Shown: positions 33,160-42,033 of the stretch, in pieces | Layout: each line of letters starts with the position of its first letter | How positions within the stretch are numbered: the stretch's first letter is position 1 | NCBI GenBank assembly: GCA_043742785.1 | Contig: JAYTXU010000006.1 | Span: 7,709-71,708, forward strand | Direction: 5' to 3' | Length of the DNA: 64,000 bases | Source: JACQCF01 sp043742785 | GTDB taxonomy: Bacteria > Omnitrophota > Gorgyraeia > Zapsychrales > Fredricksoniimonadaceae | Notes under the pieces: generated by a model | Seen by the model: the letters and a program-made list of their open reading frames with translations, nothing else | Database searches by the model: none | What the model was told of the DNA's origin: nothing | Made by a program: the position numbers and the translations under genes

Positions 33160-34076
33160 AGCAATCCCCCATTATTTTTATTGTAGGCCCTACCGCTGTT
33201 GGTAAGACAGAAGTATCTCTTTTATTAGCAGAACAATTATCCGCAGAGGTTATTTCTTGCGATGCTATGCAGGTTTATAAAGAAGTTAATATTGCTAGTG
33301 CCAAGCCATCTAAGGATGAGATAAGAGAAGCAAAGCATCATTGTTTGGATTTGGTTTCTGTGACAGATGATTTTAACGTGGGAACTTTTCGTGAAATAAC
33401 TTTAAGAACGATAGAAGATATCCAAAAAAGGAATAAGTCTGTGATTTTCTGCGGCGGCAGTGGGATGTATATGACTGTGATGTTAGATGGTATTTTTGAA
33501 GAGCTTAGCCGAAATCCTCTCTTGCGGGAAAAGTTGCAGAAGCAGGCCATTGTCGATGGGATTAGTTCGCTGCATCGTAAGCTTTCAGATCTAGATCCAA
33601 CCGTGGCCGGTAAGATTCATCCTCATGATGCTAAAAGAATTGTTCGTGCTCTGGAAGTTTGTATGACAGCAGGAATACCGATGTCTCAGATGCAGACACA
33701 GCGTCAGGGGCTTTGGGGCCAAACGCCTATTAAGATTTTTGCTTTGAATCGTTCCCGGGAAGAACTGTATAATCGAGTAGAAGCGCGTGTGGATCAAATG
33801 TTTGAGTGGGGATTGGTTGAAGAAATTCGTCAAATTTCGGAGCTATCTTTAAGTACAACGGCTCGCACTCTTATTGGTATTAGAGAGGTGGGCGGATATT
33901 TAGCAGGGGAGTACGATTTATCCCAAGCTAAATATTTAATGAAGATGAATACGCGTCATTTTGTTAAAAGGCAATTAACCTGGTTTCGTCGTGATAAAAG
34001 AGTAGAGTGGATAGATATTGACAATCAAACGGCACAAGAGGTTGTTGAGAAGATAAGAAAGCGAATAGAAGCATGA
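33156..34076 (+). CDS. miaA: tRNA dimethylallyltransferase
   Basis: Adds the isopentenyl group to A37 of tRNAs reading UNN codons. The 306 residues have the P-loop IVGPTAVGKTEVS, ISCDAMQVYKEVNIASAKPS, and DPTVAGKIHPHDAKRIVRALEV. It starts with GTG overlapping the SPOR gene stop, and its own stop overlaps hflX. The miaA-hflX order matches E. coli apart from the missing hfq. Confidence 0.95.
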   Translation: MKQSPIIFIVGPTAVGKTEVSLLLAEQLSAEVISCDAMQVYKEVNIASAKPSKDEIREAKHHCLDLVSVTDDFNVGTFREITLRTIEDIQKRNKSVIFCGGSGMYMTVMLDGIFEELSRNPLLREKLQKQAIVDGISSLHRKLSDLDPTVAGKIHPHDAKRIVRALEVCMTAGIPMSQMQTQRQGLWGQTPIKIFALNRSREELYNRVEARVDQMFEWGLVEEIRQISELSLSTTARTLIGIREVGGYLAGEYDLSQAKYLMKMNTRHFVKRQLTWFRRDKRVEWIDIDNQTAQEVVEKIRKRIEA

Positions 34077-35317
34077 GCGAAAAAATATTATTAGCGATTG
34101 TTAATTTAGACAATAGAAGTAGCTGGTCTCCGGATGAAGAAGCTGAAGAGATGACAGAGCTTATCCAATCTGCCGGTGGAGAAGTAGTTAATACTGTTTT
34201 TTGTAAATGTCAGCCGCCTACAGCGAGTCATTTAATCACCAAGGGTAAGGTGGAAGAGATTGCAGCCTTGTGTGGATTAGGGGGTATTGATTGTGTGATT
34301 GTTTCCCATGATCTAAAAGGGGTGCAGCAGAGAAATTTGGAAGAGGATTTTGAAATTAAAACGATTGACCGTACTCAGTTGATTTTAGAAATATTTGCTC
34401 GTAATGCTAAAAGTATGGAAGGCAAGATGCAAGTGGAGTTAGCTCAATTACAGTACAGGTTGCCGCGGCTTACAGGGCAGGGAGCGGAATTATCCAGACA
34501 GGGCGGGGGCATTGGAACATCAGGTCCAGGTGAAACAAAATTGGAAACAGACCGCAGAAGAATTTCAGATCGTATTGATAAATTAAAGAAAGAGTTGAAA
34601 CAGGTTACTCAAAGCCGTCAGACTAAACGTAAAAAGCGTCAAGACCAAATGATTCCAACGATTGCCTTGGTGGGCTATACTAATGCAGGCAAAAGCACAT
34701 TGTTAAATATGATTACCGAAGCAGCGACCCGTACCCACGATGGGCTTTTTACTACTTTAGACTCTCTTTCTCGTCAGACACTTTTACCGGATCATCGTAA
34801 GGTTGTTTTAACAGACACAGTTGGTTTTATGCACGACTTACCACATGGTTTGATCGAAGCGTTTAAAGCGACATTAGAAGAGGTAGAACAGGCGGATCTT
34901 CTGCTGCACGTGATGGATATTAGTAATCCTAATTATCAGCATTTTTATACAGCGGTTAATGAGGTTTTAAAAGAACTCAAAGCTTTTGAGAAGCCAACTA
35001 TTTTAGTCTTAAATAAGATTGATAAGTTAGAGGACAGGGGTCGTCTTAAAGAATTCAAAGATAATCATCAATGGCTGGTAGGGGTTTCAGCTTTGAATGG
35101 ACAAAATATTCAATCCTTGCTTTTAAGCATTGAAGAAGCTCTCAGGGAAAGATCTAAAGAAATCGATGTGGTTCTAAAGAGCGACCGTATGGATTTAGTT
35201 AATCTAGCCTATGCTCAAGGCAAGGTTTTGGAAGTTAAATACCTTGCTAAGGGCATTCGCCTAAAAGCAATCCTACCTGATAAAACCGCAGGTCTTCTTA
35301 CCAAAGCGGCGTTGTAA
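34073..35317 (+). CDS. hflX: ribosome-rescue GTPase HflX
   Basis: Splits stalled or stressed ribosomes. The 414 residues comprise an N-terminal HflX domain with the glycine-rich GGGIGTSGPGETKLETDRRRI, then a GTPase domain: G1 GYTNAGKST, G3 DTVGF and G4 LNKIDKL. It overlaps miaA by four bases. Only 11 bases separate its stop from the clpB promoter. Confidence 0.94.
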   Translation: MSEKILLAIVNLDNRSSWSPDEEAEEMTELIQSAGGEVVNTVFCKCQPPTASHLITKGKVEEIAALCGLGGIDCVIVSHDLKGVQQRNLEEDFEIKTIDRTQLILEIFARNAKSMEGKMQVELAQLQYRLPRLTGQGAELSRQGGGIGTSGPGETKLETDRRRISDRIDKLKKELKQVTQSRQTKRKKRQDQMIPTIALVGYTNAGKSTLLNMITEAATRTHDGLFTTLDSLSRQTLLPDHRKVVLTDTVGFMHDLPHGLIEAFKATLEEVEQADLLLHVMDISNPNYQHFYTAVNEVLKELKAFEKPTILVLNKIDKLEDRGRLKEFKDNHQWLVGVSALNGQNIQSLLLSIEEALRERSKEIDVVLKSDRMDLVNLAYAQGKVLEVKYLAKGIRLKAILPDKTAGLLTKAAL

Positions 35318-35328
35318 GTTTGAGCTAC

Positions 35329-35356
35329 TTGACAAGTTCCAAAACTATGTTATATT
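35329..35356 (+). promoter_or_regulatory. clpB promoter, overlapped by CIRCE
   Basis: TTGACA (35329-35334) and TATATT (35351-35356) are 16 bases apart. The -10 box runs directly into the CIRCE operator, so HrcA binding would block initiation. Confidence 0.75.
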
Positions 35357-35381
35357 ATCACTCAGATGTAAAGAGTGCTAA
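35355..35381. promoter_or_regulatory. CIRCE operator of clpB (HrcA binding site)
   Basis: TTATCACTC (35355-35363), nine bases, GAGTGCTAA (35373-35381). This matches the consensus TTAGCACTC-N9-GAGTGCTAA with one mismatch in the left arm. Confidence 0.9.
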
Positions 35382-35399
35382 TTGTATGGAATGTACGAC

Positions 35400-35420
35400 G
35401 AGGACATGTCCTCATTTTTT
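35400..35420 (+). promoter_or_regulatory. small palindrome plus T-run in the clpB leader
   Basis: GAGGACATGTCCTC (35400-35413) is a perfect palindrome followed by ATTTTTT. As RNA it gives at most a five-base stem with a four-base loop, weak for a terminator but possible as an attenuator between the promoter and the clpB start at 35476. Confidence 0.3.
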
Positions 35421-35475
35421 AGGTTTTATTTCTAGCAGTCATAATAGTAGAGTGATAATTAAGGGGGGTAAAAAT

Positions 35476-37611
35476 ATGAATCAACAACAACCAGAACAAA
35501 ATTTACAAAAGCCTTTAGAGAAATTTGGCAAGGATTTAACTGATTTGGCCAGTAAAGGCAAATTAGACCCTGTCATTGGACGTGAAGAAGAAATTCGCCG
35601 TGTCATTCAGGTTTTATCACGCCGCACTAAGAATAATCCAGTATTAATCGGTGAACCAGGGGTAGGTAAGACAGCTATTGTTGAAGGTTTAGCACAAAGG
35701 ATTTTTACGGGGGATGTTCCAGAAGGATTGAAGCATAAAAGAGTTGTGACCTTAGATATGGGAGCATTGGTGGCTGGTGCGAAATTCCGAGGAGAGTTTG
35801 AAGACCGATTAAAAAGTGTTTTAAAGGAGGTTGAAGAAAATGATGGATCCGTTATTTTATTCATTGATGAGTTACATACAATTGTTGGAGCAGGACGAGC
35901 GGAGGGAAGTGTGGACGCCGCTAATTTGCTTAAACCTGCTCTAAGCCGTGGGATGTTGCGTTGTATTGGAGCAACAACCTTGGATGAATATCGTCTATAT
36001 ATAGAGAAGGATGCAGCGTTGGAACGTAGATTCCAACAAGTGATGGTTAATGAACCATCTGTAGAAGATACGATTACTATCTTACGTGGCCTTAAAGAAA
36101 AATATGAGGTGCATCATGGAGTGCGTATAAAGGACTCTGCCATTATTGCGGCCGCAGTCATGAGTCAGCGTTATATTACAGAGAGATTCTTGCCGGATAA
36201 AGCGATTGATTTAATTGATGAAGCAGCCTCACGTCTTCGCATTGAAATCGATAGCATGCCTCAAGAGTTGGATCAAAGTGAGCGCACGATTCGTCGATTA
36301 GAAATTGAACGTCAGGCGTTAAAGAAAGAGTCCGATGCTGCTTCTAAGGAGCGTACAAAGAAGATAGAGGAAGAATTAGCTTCTTTAAAAGAAGACAATA
36401 AAAAGATGCGTGTATGTTGGCAGGCAGAAAAAGCGATCATCGATCGGATACGTTCTATTAAGGTAGAAATTGAAACGACGAAATTAGAAGAGGCCAAGGC
36501 GGAAAAAATTGGAGATCTAAACAAGGTTGCCCAAATTCGTTACGGTATCTTGGTTGGTTTACAAAAAGATTTAGAAGTTAAGAATAAAGAGCTAGAAAAG
36601 CTTCAAAAAGATGGAGGTATGCTTAAGGAAGAGGTGGATGATCAGGATATTGCGGAGATTATTTCTAAATGGGCTAAGATTCCTTTATCGAAGCTTTTGC
36701 AGGCAGAGACTGAGAAGCTTGTGCATATGGAAGATGTCTTAAAGAAAAGAGTTGTTGGTCAAGACAAGGCTATCGATGCTATTGCTTCCTGTATTCGCCG
36801 TTCTCGCACGGGGTTAAGTGATCCTAATCGTCCCTTGGGTTCTTTTATTTTTGTGGGGCCTACCGGTGTTGGTAAAACGGAATTGGCTAAATCTTTAGCA
36901 TGGTTTTTATTTGATGATGAAAATGCCATTGTCCGTATTGATATGAGTGAGTATATGGAAAAGCACAGTACTTCTCGATTGATTGGTGCTCCTCCAGGTT
37001 ATGTGGGTTATGATGAAGGAGGTCAATTAACCGAGGCTATTCGCCGTAAACCTTATGCCGTTGTTCTTTTTGACGAGATTGAAAAAGCTCATCCGGATGT
37101 TTTTAATGTCCTTTTGCAATTATTGGATGATGGAAGGTTGACCGATTCTCAGGGTAGGGTTGTGAATTTCAAAAATACGATTGTGATTATGACATCGAAT
37201 ATTGGGACTGGAGATATTGCTGAGATGACGGATCAGCGTCAAATTGAAAATCATATTCAAAGAGCACTTCAGGCTCATTTTCGTCCTGAATTCTTAAATC
37301 GTGTGGATGAAACTATTGTGTTTAAACGTTTGGAGAAAATCCAAATTAAGAAAATTGTTGATCTTCAGTTGGATATTTTAAAAAGTCGTCTAGCTGGAAA
37401 AAATATAGCGTTAGATGTGACGGAAGCGGCCAAGGAAGTTTTAGCGTGTCAGGGCTATGATCCGGTTTACGGGGCTAGACCTTTAAAAAGGACAATTCAA
37501 AGTTTGGTTCAGGATCCAATTGCTTTGCGACTTTTGCAAGGAGAAATTAAAGAAGGCCAGAAAATATTTGTGAATGCACAGGGAGAGGACTTGGTAATAG
37601 AAGTTATTTAA
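35476..37611 (+). CDS. clpB: ClpB disaggregase lacking the N-terminal domain
   Basis: Hexameric AAA+ machine that pulls proteins from aggregates with DnaK. The 711 residues start at AAA1 (Walker A GEPGVGKT at 59-66). They keep the whole ClpB coiled-coil middle domain (about 265-385; ERTIRRLEIERQALKKESDAASKE...IGDLNKVAQIRYG), which distinguishes ClpB from ClpC/ClpA, and AAA2 (GPTGVGKT at 461-468). The usual 145-residue N-domain is absent. E. coli makes a similar short form from an internal start. ATG 35476 follows AAGGGGGGT; an in-frame ATG at 35386 without a ribosome binding site would add 30 unrelated residues. No ClpP-binding tripeptide is apparent. Confidence 0.92.
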   Translation: MNQQQPEQNLQKPLEKFGKDLTDLASKGKLDPVIGREEEIRRVIQVLSRRTKNNPVLIGEPGVGKTAIVEGLAQRIFTGDVPEGLKHKRVVTLDMGALVAGAKFRGEFEDRLKSVLKEVEENDGSVILFIDELHTIVGAGRAEGSVDAANLLKPALSRGMLRCIGATTLDEYRLYIEKDAALERRFQQVMVNEPSVEDTITILRGLKEKYEVHHGVRIKDSAIIAAAVMSQRYITERFLPDKAIDLIDEAASRLRIEIDSMPQELDQSERTIRRLEIERQALKKESDAASKERTKKIEEELASLKEDNKKMRVCWQAEKAIIDRIRSIKVEIETTKLEEAKAEKIGDLNKVAQIRYGILVGLQKDLEVKNKELEKLQKDGGMLKEEVDDQDIAEIISKWAKIPLSKLLQAETEKLVHMEDVLKKRVVGQDKAIDAIASCIRRSRTGLSDPNRPLGSFIFVGPTGVGKTELAKSLAWFLFDDENAIVRIDMSEYMEKHSTSRLIGAPPGYVGYDEGGQLTEAIRRKPYAVVLFDEIEKAHPDVFNVLLQLLDDGRLTDSQGRVVNFKNTIVIMTSNIGTGDIAEMTDQRQIENHIQRALQAHFRPEFLNRVDETIVFKRLEKIQIKKIVDLQLDILKSRLAGKNIALDVTEAAKEVLACQGYDPVYGARPLKRTIQSLVQDPIALRLLQGEIKEGQKIFVNAQGEDLVIEVI

Positions 37612-37647
37612 CTACCTTTTTTATTGTCTTTCAATTATCGTATTCTT

Positions 37648-38664
37648 ATGCTTTTTCTAGATGAAATTATCCATACGTTTTTGCAAGTATCGCCGTATCT
37701 CCTTTTAGGATTTTTCTTTTCAGGGATTGTTCAAAGCTTTATTCCTAAAGAGAAGATTACTGCATGGATAGGTAAGAATAATTTTCGCTCCGTATTTGTG
37801 GCAGCGGCGGCAGGTGTGCCTATGCCTTTGTGCTCCTGCGGAGTTATCCCTATGGCGATGTCTTTAAGAAAAAGTGGTGCAAGTAGGGGGGCAACCACAT
37901 CTTTTCTTATTGCTACTCCAGAGACGGGATTAGATTCGATTATGCTTTCTTTTTCCTTACTTGATCCTTTAATGGCAATTTTTCGCCCCGTAGCTGCTTT
38001 TGTGACAGCTATTATTGCAGGTATCGTGGAAAATTTCTTCGACCGCGCTAGTGTTCAGAACAAAATAGAAGAGCCCAAAGAAGGGTGTTGCTCCATTAAA
38101 GAGCATCATCAGATTAAAAGCTGGCCTAATCGTTTGTTAGAAGGTTTTCATTATTCTTTCGTTACTCTTTTAGGGGACATGGCAGGATGGTTATTTTTTG
38201 GTTTGATTCTCTCAGGGGTTATTTCGTATGCTGTTCCTTCTTCCATTATTGAAAAATTTTTAGGCGGAGGGTTAAGCTCTATGCTTTTGATGCTGGTCAT
38301 AGGTATCCCTTTATATATTTGTGCTTCTGCTTCAACGCCCATTGCTGCCAGTCTTTTGCTCAAAGGAGCTTCTCCTGGGGCAGCGCTAGTCTTTTTACTT
38401 GTAGGGCCTGCAACCAACGTGACAACCATGGTGATGGTTTATCGATTTTTGGGAGCAAGGGCCTTGGTTATTTATGTATCTTCTATTGCAGTTTGTGCTC
38501 TTGGTTTTGGGATTTTATTGAACAGTCTTTATGCCAATTGGCTTATCAATATTCGTCAGAGCGTTGGTCAAGCTGGTCATTGCGTAGATTCTTCTTGGCA
38601 GGTTGCCTCAGCTGTTATTTTAGTTTTGTTGATGGGCTATTCGTTGACTAAGAAATATTTCTAG
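37648..38664 (+). CDS. membrane permease of the ArsP/SO_0444 (DUF318) family
   Basis: The family exports metals or organoarsenicals. The 338 residues have about eight hydrophobic segments in two halves, with PLCSCGVIPMAMSLRKSGAS in the first and LYICASASTPIAASLLLKGASPG in the second, the repeated family signature. The central cytoplasmic loop has EGCCSIKEHH, a possible metal-binding site. The length and C-terminal Cys are nearest the SO_0444 copper/zinc type; the substrate is uncertain. A TTG at 37624 is an alternative start; neither has a good ribosome binding site. It lies between clpB and hrcA. Confidence 0.8.
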   Translation: MLFLDEIIHTFLQVSPYLLLGFFFSGIVQSFIPKEKITAWIGKNNFRSVFVAAAAGVPMPLCSCGVIPMAMSLRKSGASRGATTSFLIATPETGLDSIMLSFSLLDPLMAIFRPVAAFVTAIIAGIVENFFDRASVQNKIEEPKEGCCSIKEHHQIKSWPNRLLEGFHYSFVTLLGDMAGWLFFGLILSGVISYAVPSSIIEKFLGGGLSSMLLMLVIGIPLYICASASTPIAASLLLKGASPGAALVFLLVGPATNVTTMVMVYRFLGARALVIYVSSIAVCALGFGILLNSLYANWLINIRQSVGQAGHCVDSSWQVASAVILVLLMGYSLTKKYF

Positions 38665-38680
38665 AGTTGGTAATAGTTTC

Positions 38681-38708
38681 TTGACAAATTTTAAGGAGTT
38701 GTTATACT
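38681..38708 (+). promoter_or_regulatory. promoter of the hrcA-grpE-dnaK-dnaJ operon
   Basis: TTGACA (38681-38686) and TATACT (38703-38708) are 16 bases apart and directly abut the CIRCE element at 38709. This is the same design as at clpB. Confidence 0.8.
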
Positions 38709-38735
38709 TTAGCAGTCAAACATTTAGAGTGCTAA
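38709..38735. promoter_or_regulatory. CIRCE operator of the hrcA operon
   Basis: TTAGCAGTC (38709-38717), nine bases, GAGTGCTAA (38727-38735). It has one mismatch to the consensus in the left arm. HrcA is thus predicted to repress its own operon as well as clpB. Confidence 0.92.
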
Positions 38736-38749
38736 ACAGAAAAGATTTT

Positions 38750-39478
38750 ATGGTAGCCAGACAAAATGACATCCAGCAGCGCAAAGACAGAATATTGGCC
38801 CTTGTTATTGGTCAATACATTAAGACAATTACTCCGGTGGGTTCTCATTCCATTGCCGAAGGCAATAAACTTGATGTGTCGCCTGCAACGGTGCGTAATA
38901 TTTTAGCTGAATTAGAGGAAGAGGGTTATTTAAGTCATCCTCATACGTCTGCTGGGCGTGTTCCCACTCAGAGCGGGTATCGATATTACGTTGATCACCT
39001 GATGAATGAGATTCAACTTTTAGAAGAAGAAAAGAAACGTATTCAGTCCGAGCACAAACGTTATTTGTCACATCTTGAGACCTTGATGGAAAAGACCTCT
39101 GAGGTGATTAGCGATTTGACCCACTATACGAGCATTATTTCTATTGATGGCTGGGGCAGTAAAATTATTCTAAAAGGAACCAGTCATGTGGTTGGGTATC
39201 ATGAAAGTACGGACATTTTGAAGATTCAGGCGATTTTGAGAATCTTAGAGGAGAAGGAACGTCTGTTGGAATTGATTAATCGTGATTTAGATCATAAAAT
39301 AGAGATCTATATAGGTCACGAAATGGCTCTTAAAGATATGGATGGTTGCTCCTTAGCTGTCTCTAGTTTTGAAAAGGACGGATTAACAGGCCGCATTGCG
39401 GTATTGGGACCAACACGTATGAATTATGTACGGGTTGTTTCTGCCCTCGACTATATATCAGACTTATTTAGTCATTAA
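38750..39478 (+). CDS. hrcA: heat-inducible repressor HrcA, shortened form
   Basis: Binds CIRCE and represses chaperone genes; stabilised by GroE in known species. The 242 residues contain the full N-terminal winged helix (RKDRILALVIGQYIKTITPVGS...SPATVRNILAELEEEGYLSHPHTSAGRVPT), the start of the GAF-like domain and its end (GRIAVLGPTRMNYVRVVSALDYISDLF). Known HrcA proteins are about 340 residues. The middle, where the inserted dimerising domain lies, is largely missing. The frame is open back to a TTG at 38681, but that lies in the promoter, so ATG 38750 is right. Confidence 0.92.
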   Translation: MVARQNDIQQRKDRILALVIGQYIKTITPVGSHSIAEGNKLDVSPATVRNILAELEEEGYLSHPHTSAGRVPTQSGYRYYVDHLMNEIQLLEEEKKRIQSEHKRYLSHLETLMEKTSEVISDLTHYTSIISIDGWGSKIILKGTSHVVGYHESTDILKIQAILRILEEKERLLELINRDLDHKIEIYIGHEMALKDMDGCSLAVSSFEKDGLTGRIAVLGPTRMNYVRVVSALDYISDLFSH

Positions 39479-39492
39479 AGAAAAGGTGGAGC

Positions 39493-40035
39493 ATGGTTAT
39501 GGACGAAACAGTTCAAAACCCAGAAGAAGAAATTTTGTCACAATCAGAAGCTACAGAACAAATGCAGGAGCCTAAAGCAGATAATGTGGAAGGTTTAAAA
39601 CTTGCCTTGTCTGTGGAAAAAGATAAGTATGTTAGGCTTTTAGCTGAGTTTGACAATATGCGCAAGCGTCATGAGAGGGATCGTCAAGAATTGATTAAAT
39701 ACGCGCATGAAGAAGTGATTATTGAATGTTTGAAACTTTATGATGATTTAGAGCGTTCGCTGAATGCGTTTAAAGCAAAAGAAGGAACAGATGCAAATTT
39801 AGTTAAAGGTTTAGAAATGGTTTTCAACAACTTACGCGAGTTGATGACGAAGAATGATGTTAAAGCGATTGAATCTGTAGGGAAGGTTTTTGATCCTAAT
39901 TGCCACGAGCCTTTAATGCAGGGTGAATCGGGTGATTTACCCGACGGACATATTATGGAAGAGTTTCAAAAAGGATATACCCTAGGCGGTAAGGTAGTTA
40001 GAACCGCAAAAGTAAAAGTAGCAAAAAATCCCTAA
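39493..40035 (+). CDS. grpE: nucleotide exchange factor GrpE
   Basis: Releases ADP from DnaK. The 180 residues comprise an acidic, disordered start, a coiled coil (LKLALSVEKDKYVRLLAEFDNMRKRHERDRQ) and the C-terminal beta domain (FDPNCHEPLMQ...GKVVRTAKVKV). AAGGTGGAG precedes two in-frame ATGs at 39493 and 39499; spacing slightly favours the second. Confidence 0.94.
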   Translation: MVMDETVQNPEEEILSQSEATEQMQEPKADNVEGLKLALSVEKDKYVRLLAEFDNMRKRHERDRQELIKYAHEEVIIECLKLYDDLERSLNAFKAKEGTDANLVKGLEMVFNNLRELMTKNDVKAIESVGKVFDPNCHEPLMQGESGDLPDGHIMEEFQKGYTLGGKVVRTAKVKVAKNP

Positions 40036-40098
40036 CGCAAAGCAAGTAATAGGGAATATGGTTGCAAAGAATACTAACTCATAAACAGGAGATGATAT

Positions 40099-42033
40099 AT
40101 GGCACGTGTAATTGGAATTGATTTAGGAACATCCAACTCGGCAGCGGCCGTGATGGAAGGTGGTCGTCCGGTAATTATCCCTTCAGCTGAAGGCGCCGGT
40201 GTTGCATCAGGTAAGGCATTCCCTTCGTTTGTGGCATTCACCAAGGAAGGTCAATTGCTCGTTGGTGAGCCAGCCCGTCGTCAGGCGCCGATTAATTCGG
40301 AAGGGACGATCTATGCCTCTAAGCGTAAGATGGGAACGGATTTCAAATTTAAAGTGTTGGGTAAGGAATATACTCCTCAACAAGTAGGTTCTTTTATTTT
40401 GCAAAAGATTAAATCTGATGCTGAGAAATTTTTAGGCGATACAGTGGAAGGGGTTGTGATCACTGTCCCTGCTTATTTCAATGATAATCAGCGTCAAGCA
40501 ACCAAGGATGCTGGTGAAATTGCAGGTTTGAAAGTTCTGCGCATTATCAACGAACCAACGGCGGCATGTTTAGCCTATGGTTTGGATAAAGCGGGTAAAG
40601 AACAGAAGATCATGGTCTTTGATTTGGGCGGCGGTACCTTGGACGTTACCATCCTGGAAATGGGTTGGGATGAAGCAGCTAAGGCTGCTACATTCGAAGT
40701 ATTGTCAACCAGTGGGGATAATCAATTAGGCGGTACCGACATGGATAATGTCTTGATTGATTTCATTACCAATGAGTTTAAAAAGGAAAGCGGCGTTGAT
40801 TTAAGGAACGATAAGATGTCCTTTCAGCGTCTACGTGAAGCTGCAGAAAAAGCCAAGGTGGAATTATCCAGCACGGTTGCGACCGAAGTTAACTTGCCGT
40901 ATATCACGGCCGATGCCACAGGCCCTAAGCATTTAAACATTAAAGTTGAGCGTGCTAAATTAGAGAGTTTGATTTCTCCCATTGTTGACCGCTGCCGTGG
41001 ACCTGTGCGTCAGGCCATTAAAGATGCTTCTGGTAAATTAGGGGAAGAAGTGAAAATTGATAGAATTGTTTTAGTTGGTGGTCCTACTCGTATGCCGATT
41101 GTGCAGCAATTCTTAGAGAAGGAAGTTGGTCAAAAAATTGAAGGTGGAATCGATCCTATGGAATGCGTGGCTTTGGGTGCTGCTATTCAAGGAGCTATTA
41201 TCACCGGAGATGCTAAAGAGGTATTATTGTTAGACGTCACACCATTGTCCTTAGGGATTGAAACCATGGGTGGGGTATTTACCAAAATGATTGAACGTAA
41301 CACCACCATCCCTACAAAGAAGGCGATGCCTTTTTCAACAGCTGATGATAATCAGACGGCTGTGACCATTCGAGTGCTTCAAGGCGAGCGTCAAATGGCG
41401 GGTGACAATACCGAATTAGGCCGTTTTGACTTGGTGGGCATTCCTCCAGCACCGCGCGGTATTCCTCAGATTGAAGTAACCTTTGATATCGATGCCAACG
41501 GCATCGTACATGTTACGGCTAAGGATAAAGCAACTGGTAAGGAGCAAAAAATTCAAATTACAGCAAAGACCAAGCTTTCTGATGATGAAATTCAGAAAAT
41601 GGTTAAGGAAGCGGAGAAGTTTGCTGATGAAGATAAAAAACGCCGTGAAGAAGCAGAGCTTCTTAATCAAGCGAATACTTTATTGTATTCCACTGAGAAA
41701 GCCCTTAAAGATTATGGCGATAAAGTAACGGCTACAGATAAAGAAAATGTTGAGAAAGAATTAGTTCTTTTAAGAGAAGCTATCAATGGAAAAAGTGCTG
41801 ATAAGATTAAAACGGCAACTGAAGCAGTACAGAAGGTTAGCCATAAATTAGCCGAAGAGATGTACAAGGCAACATCTGCTCAAGCATCTTCCGACGCTGG
41901 TACCGCTGGTGCTGGTTCACAAGGGTCAGGTGCAGCTGAAGGCTCCGATCAAGGGAATCAATCAGCAGGAGCTGGTGAAAAGGGTAAGGATGATGTCATT
42001 GATGCAGATTTTAAAGCGAGCTCAGATAAATAA
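40099..42033 (+). CDS. dnaK: chaperone DnaK (Hsp70)
   Basis: ATP-driven chaperone. The 644 residues have IGIDLGTSNSAAAVMEGG, VVITVPAYFNDNQRQATKDAGEIAGL, INEPTAACLAYGLD, FDLGGGTLDVTILEMG and VLLVGGPTRMPIVQ. The loop GAGVASGKAFPSFVAF is longer than in E. coli. The tail ends in DDVIDADFK, the DnaK-type C-terminal motif. A ribosome binding site CAGGAGATGAT precedes ATG 40099. The stop overlaps the dnaJ ATG by one base. Confidence 0.96.
   Translation: MARVIGIDLGTSNSAAAVMEGGRPVIIPSAEGAGVASGKAFPSFVAFTKEGQLLVGEPARRQAPINSEGTIYASKRKMGTDFKFKVLGKEYTPQQVGSFILQKIKSDAEKFLGDTVEGVVITVPAYFNDNQRQATKDAGEIAGLKVLRIINEPTAACLAYGLDKAGKEQKIMVFDLGGGTLDVTILEMGWDEAAKAATFEVLSTSGDNQLGGTDMDNVLIDFITNEFKKESGVDLRNDKMSFQRLREAAEKAKVELSSTVATEVNLPYITADATGPKHLNIKVERAKLESLISPIVDRCRGPVRQAIKDASGKLGEEVKIDRIVLVGGPTRMPIVQQFLEKEVGQKIEGGIDPMECVALGAAIQGAIITGDAKEVLLLDVTPLSLGIETMGGVFTKMIERNTTIPTKKAMPFSTADDNQTAVTIRVLQGERQMAGDNTELGRFDLVGIPPAPRGIPQIEVTFDIDANGIVHVTAKDKATGKEQKIQITAKTKLSDDEIQKMVKEAEKFADEDKKRREEAELLNQANTLLYSTEKALKDYGDKVTATDKENVEKELVLLREAINGKSADKIKTATEAVQKVSHKLAEEMYKATSAQASSDAGTAGAGSQGSGAAEGSDQGNQSAGAGEKGKDDVIDADFKASSDK

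Noticed and set aside
35320..35475. TTG start for clpB upstream of the promoter
   Set aside because: This start would translate the promoter and CIRCE; ATG 35476 has an excellent SD.
38681..38749. TTG start for hrcA
   Set aside because: The TTG is the -35 box itself; ATG 38750 lies downstream of CIRCE.
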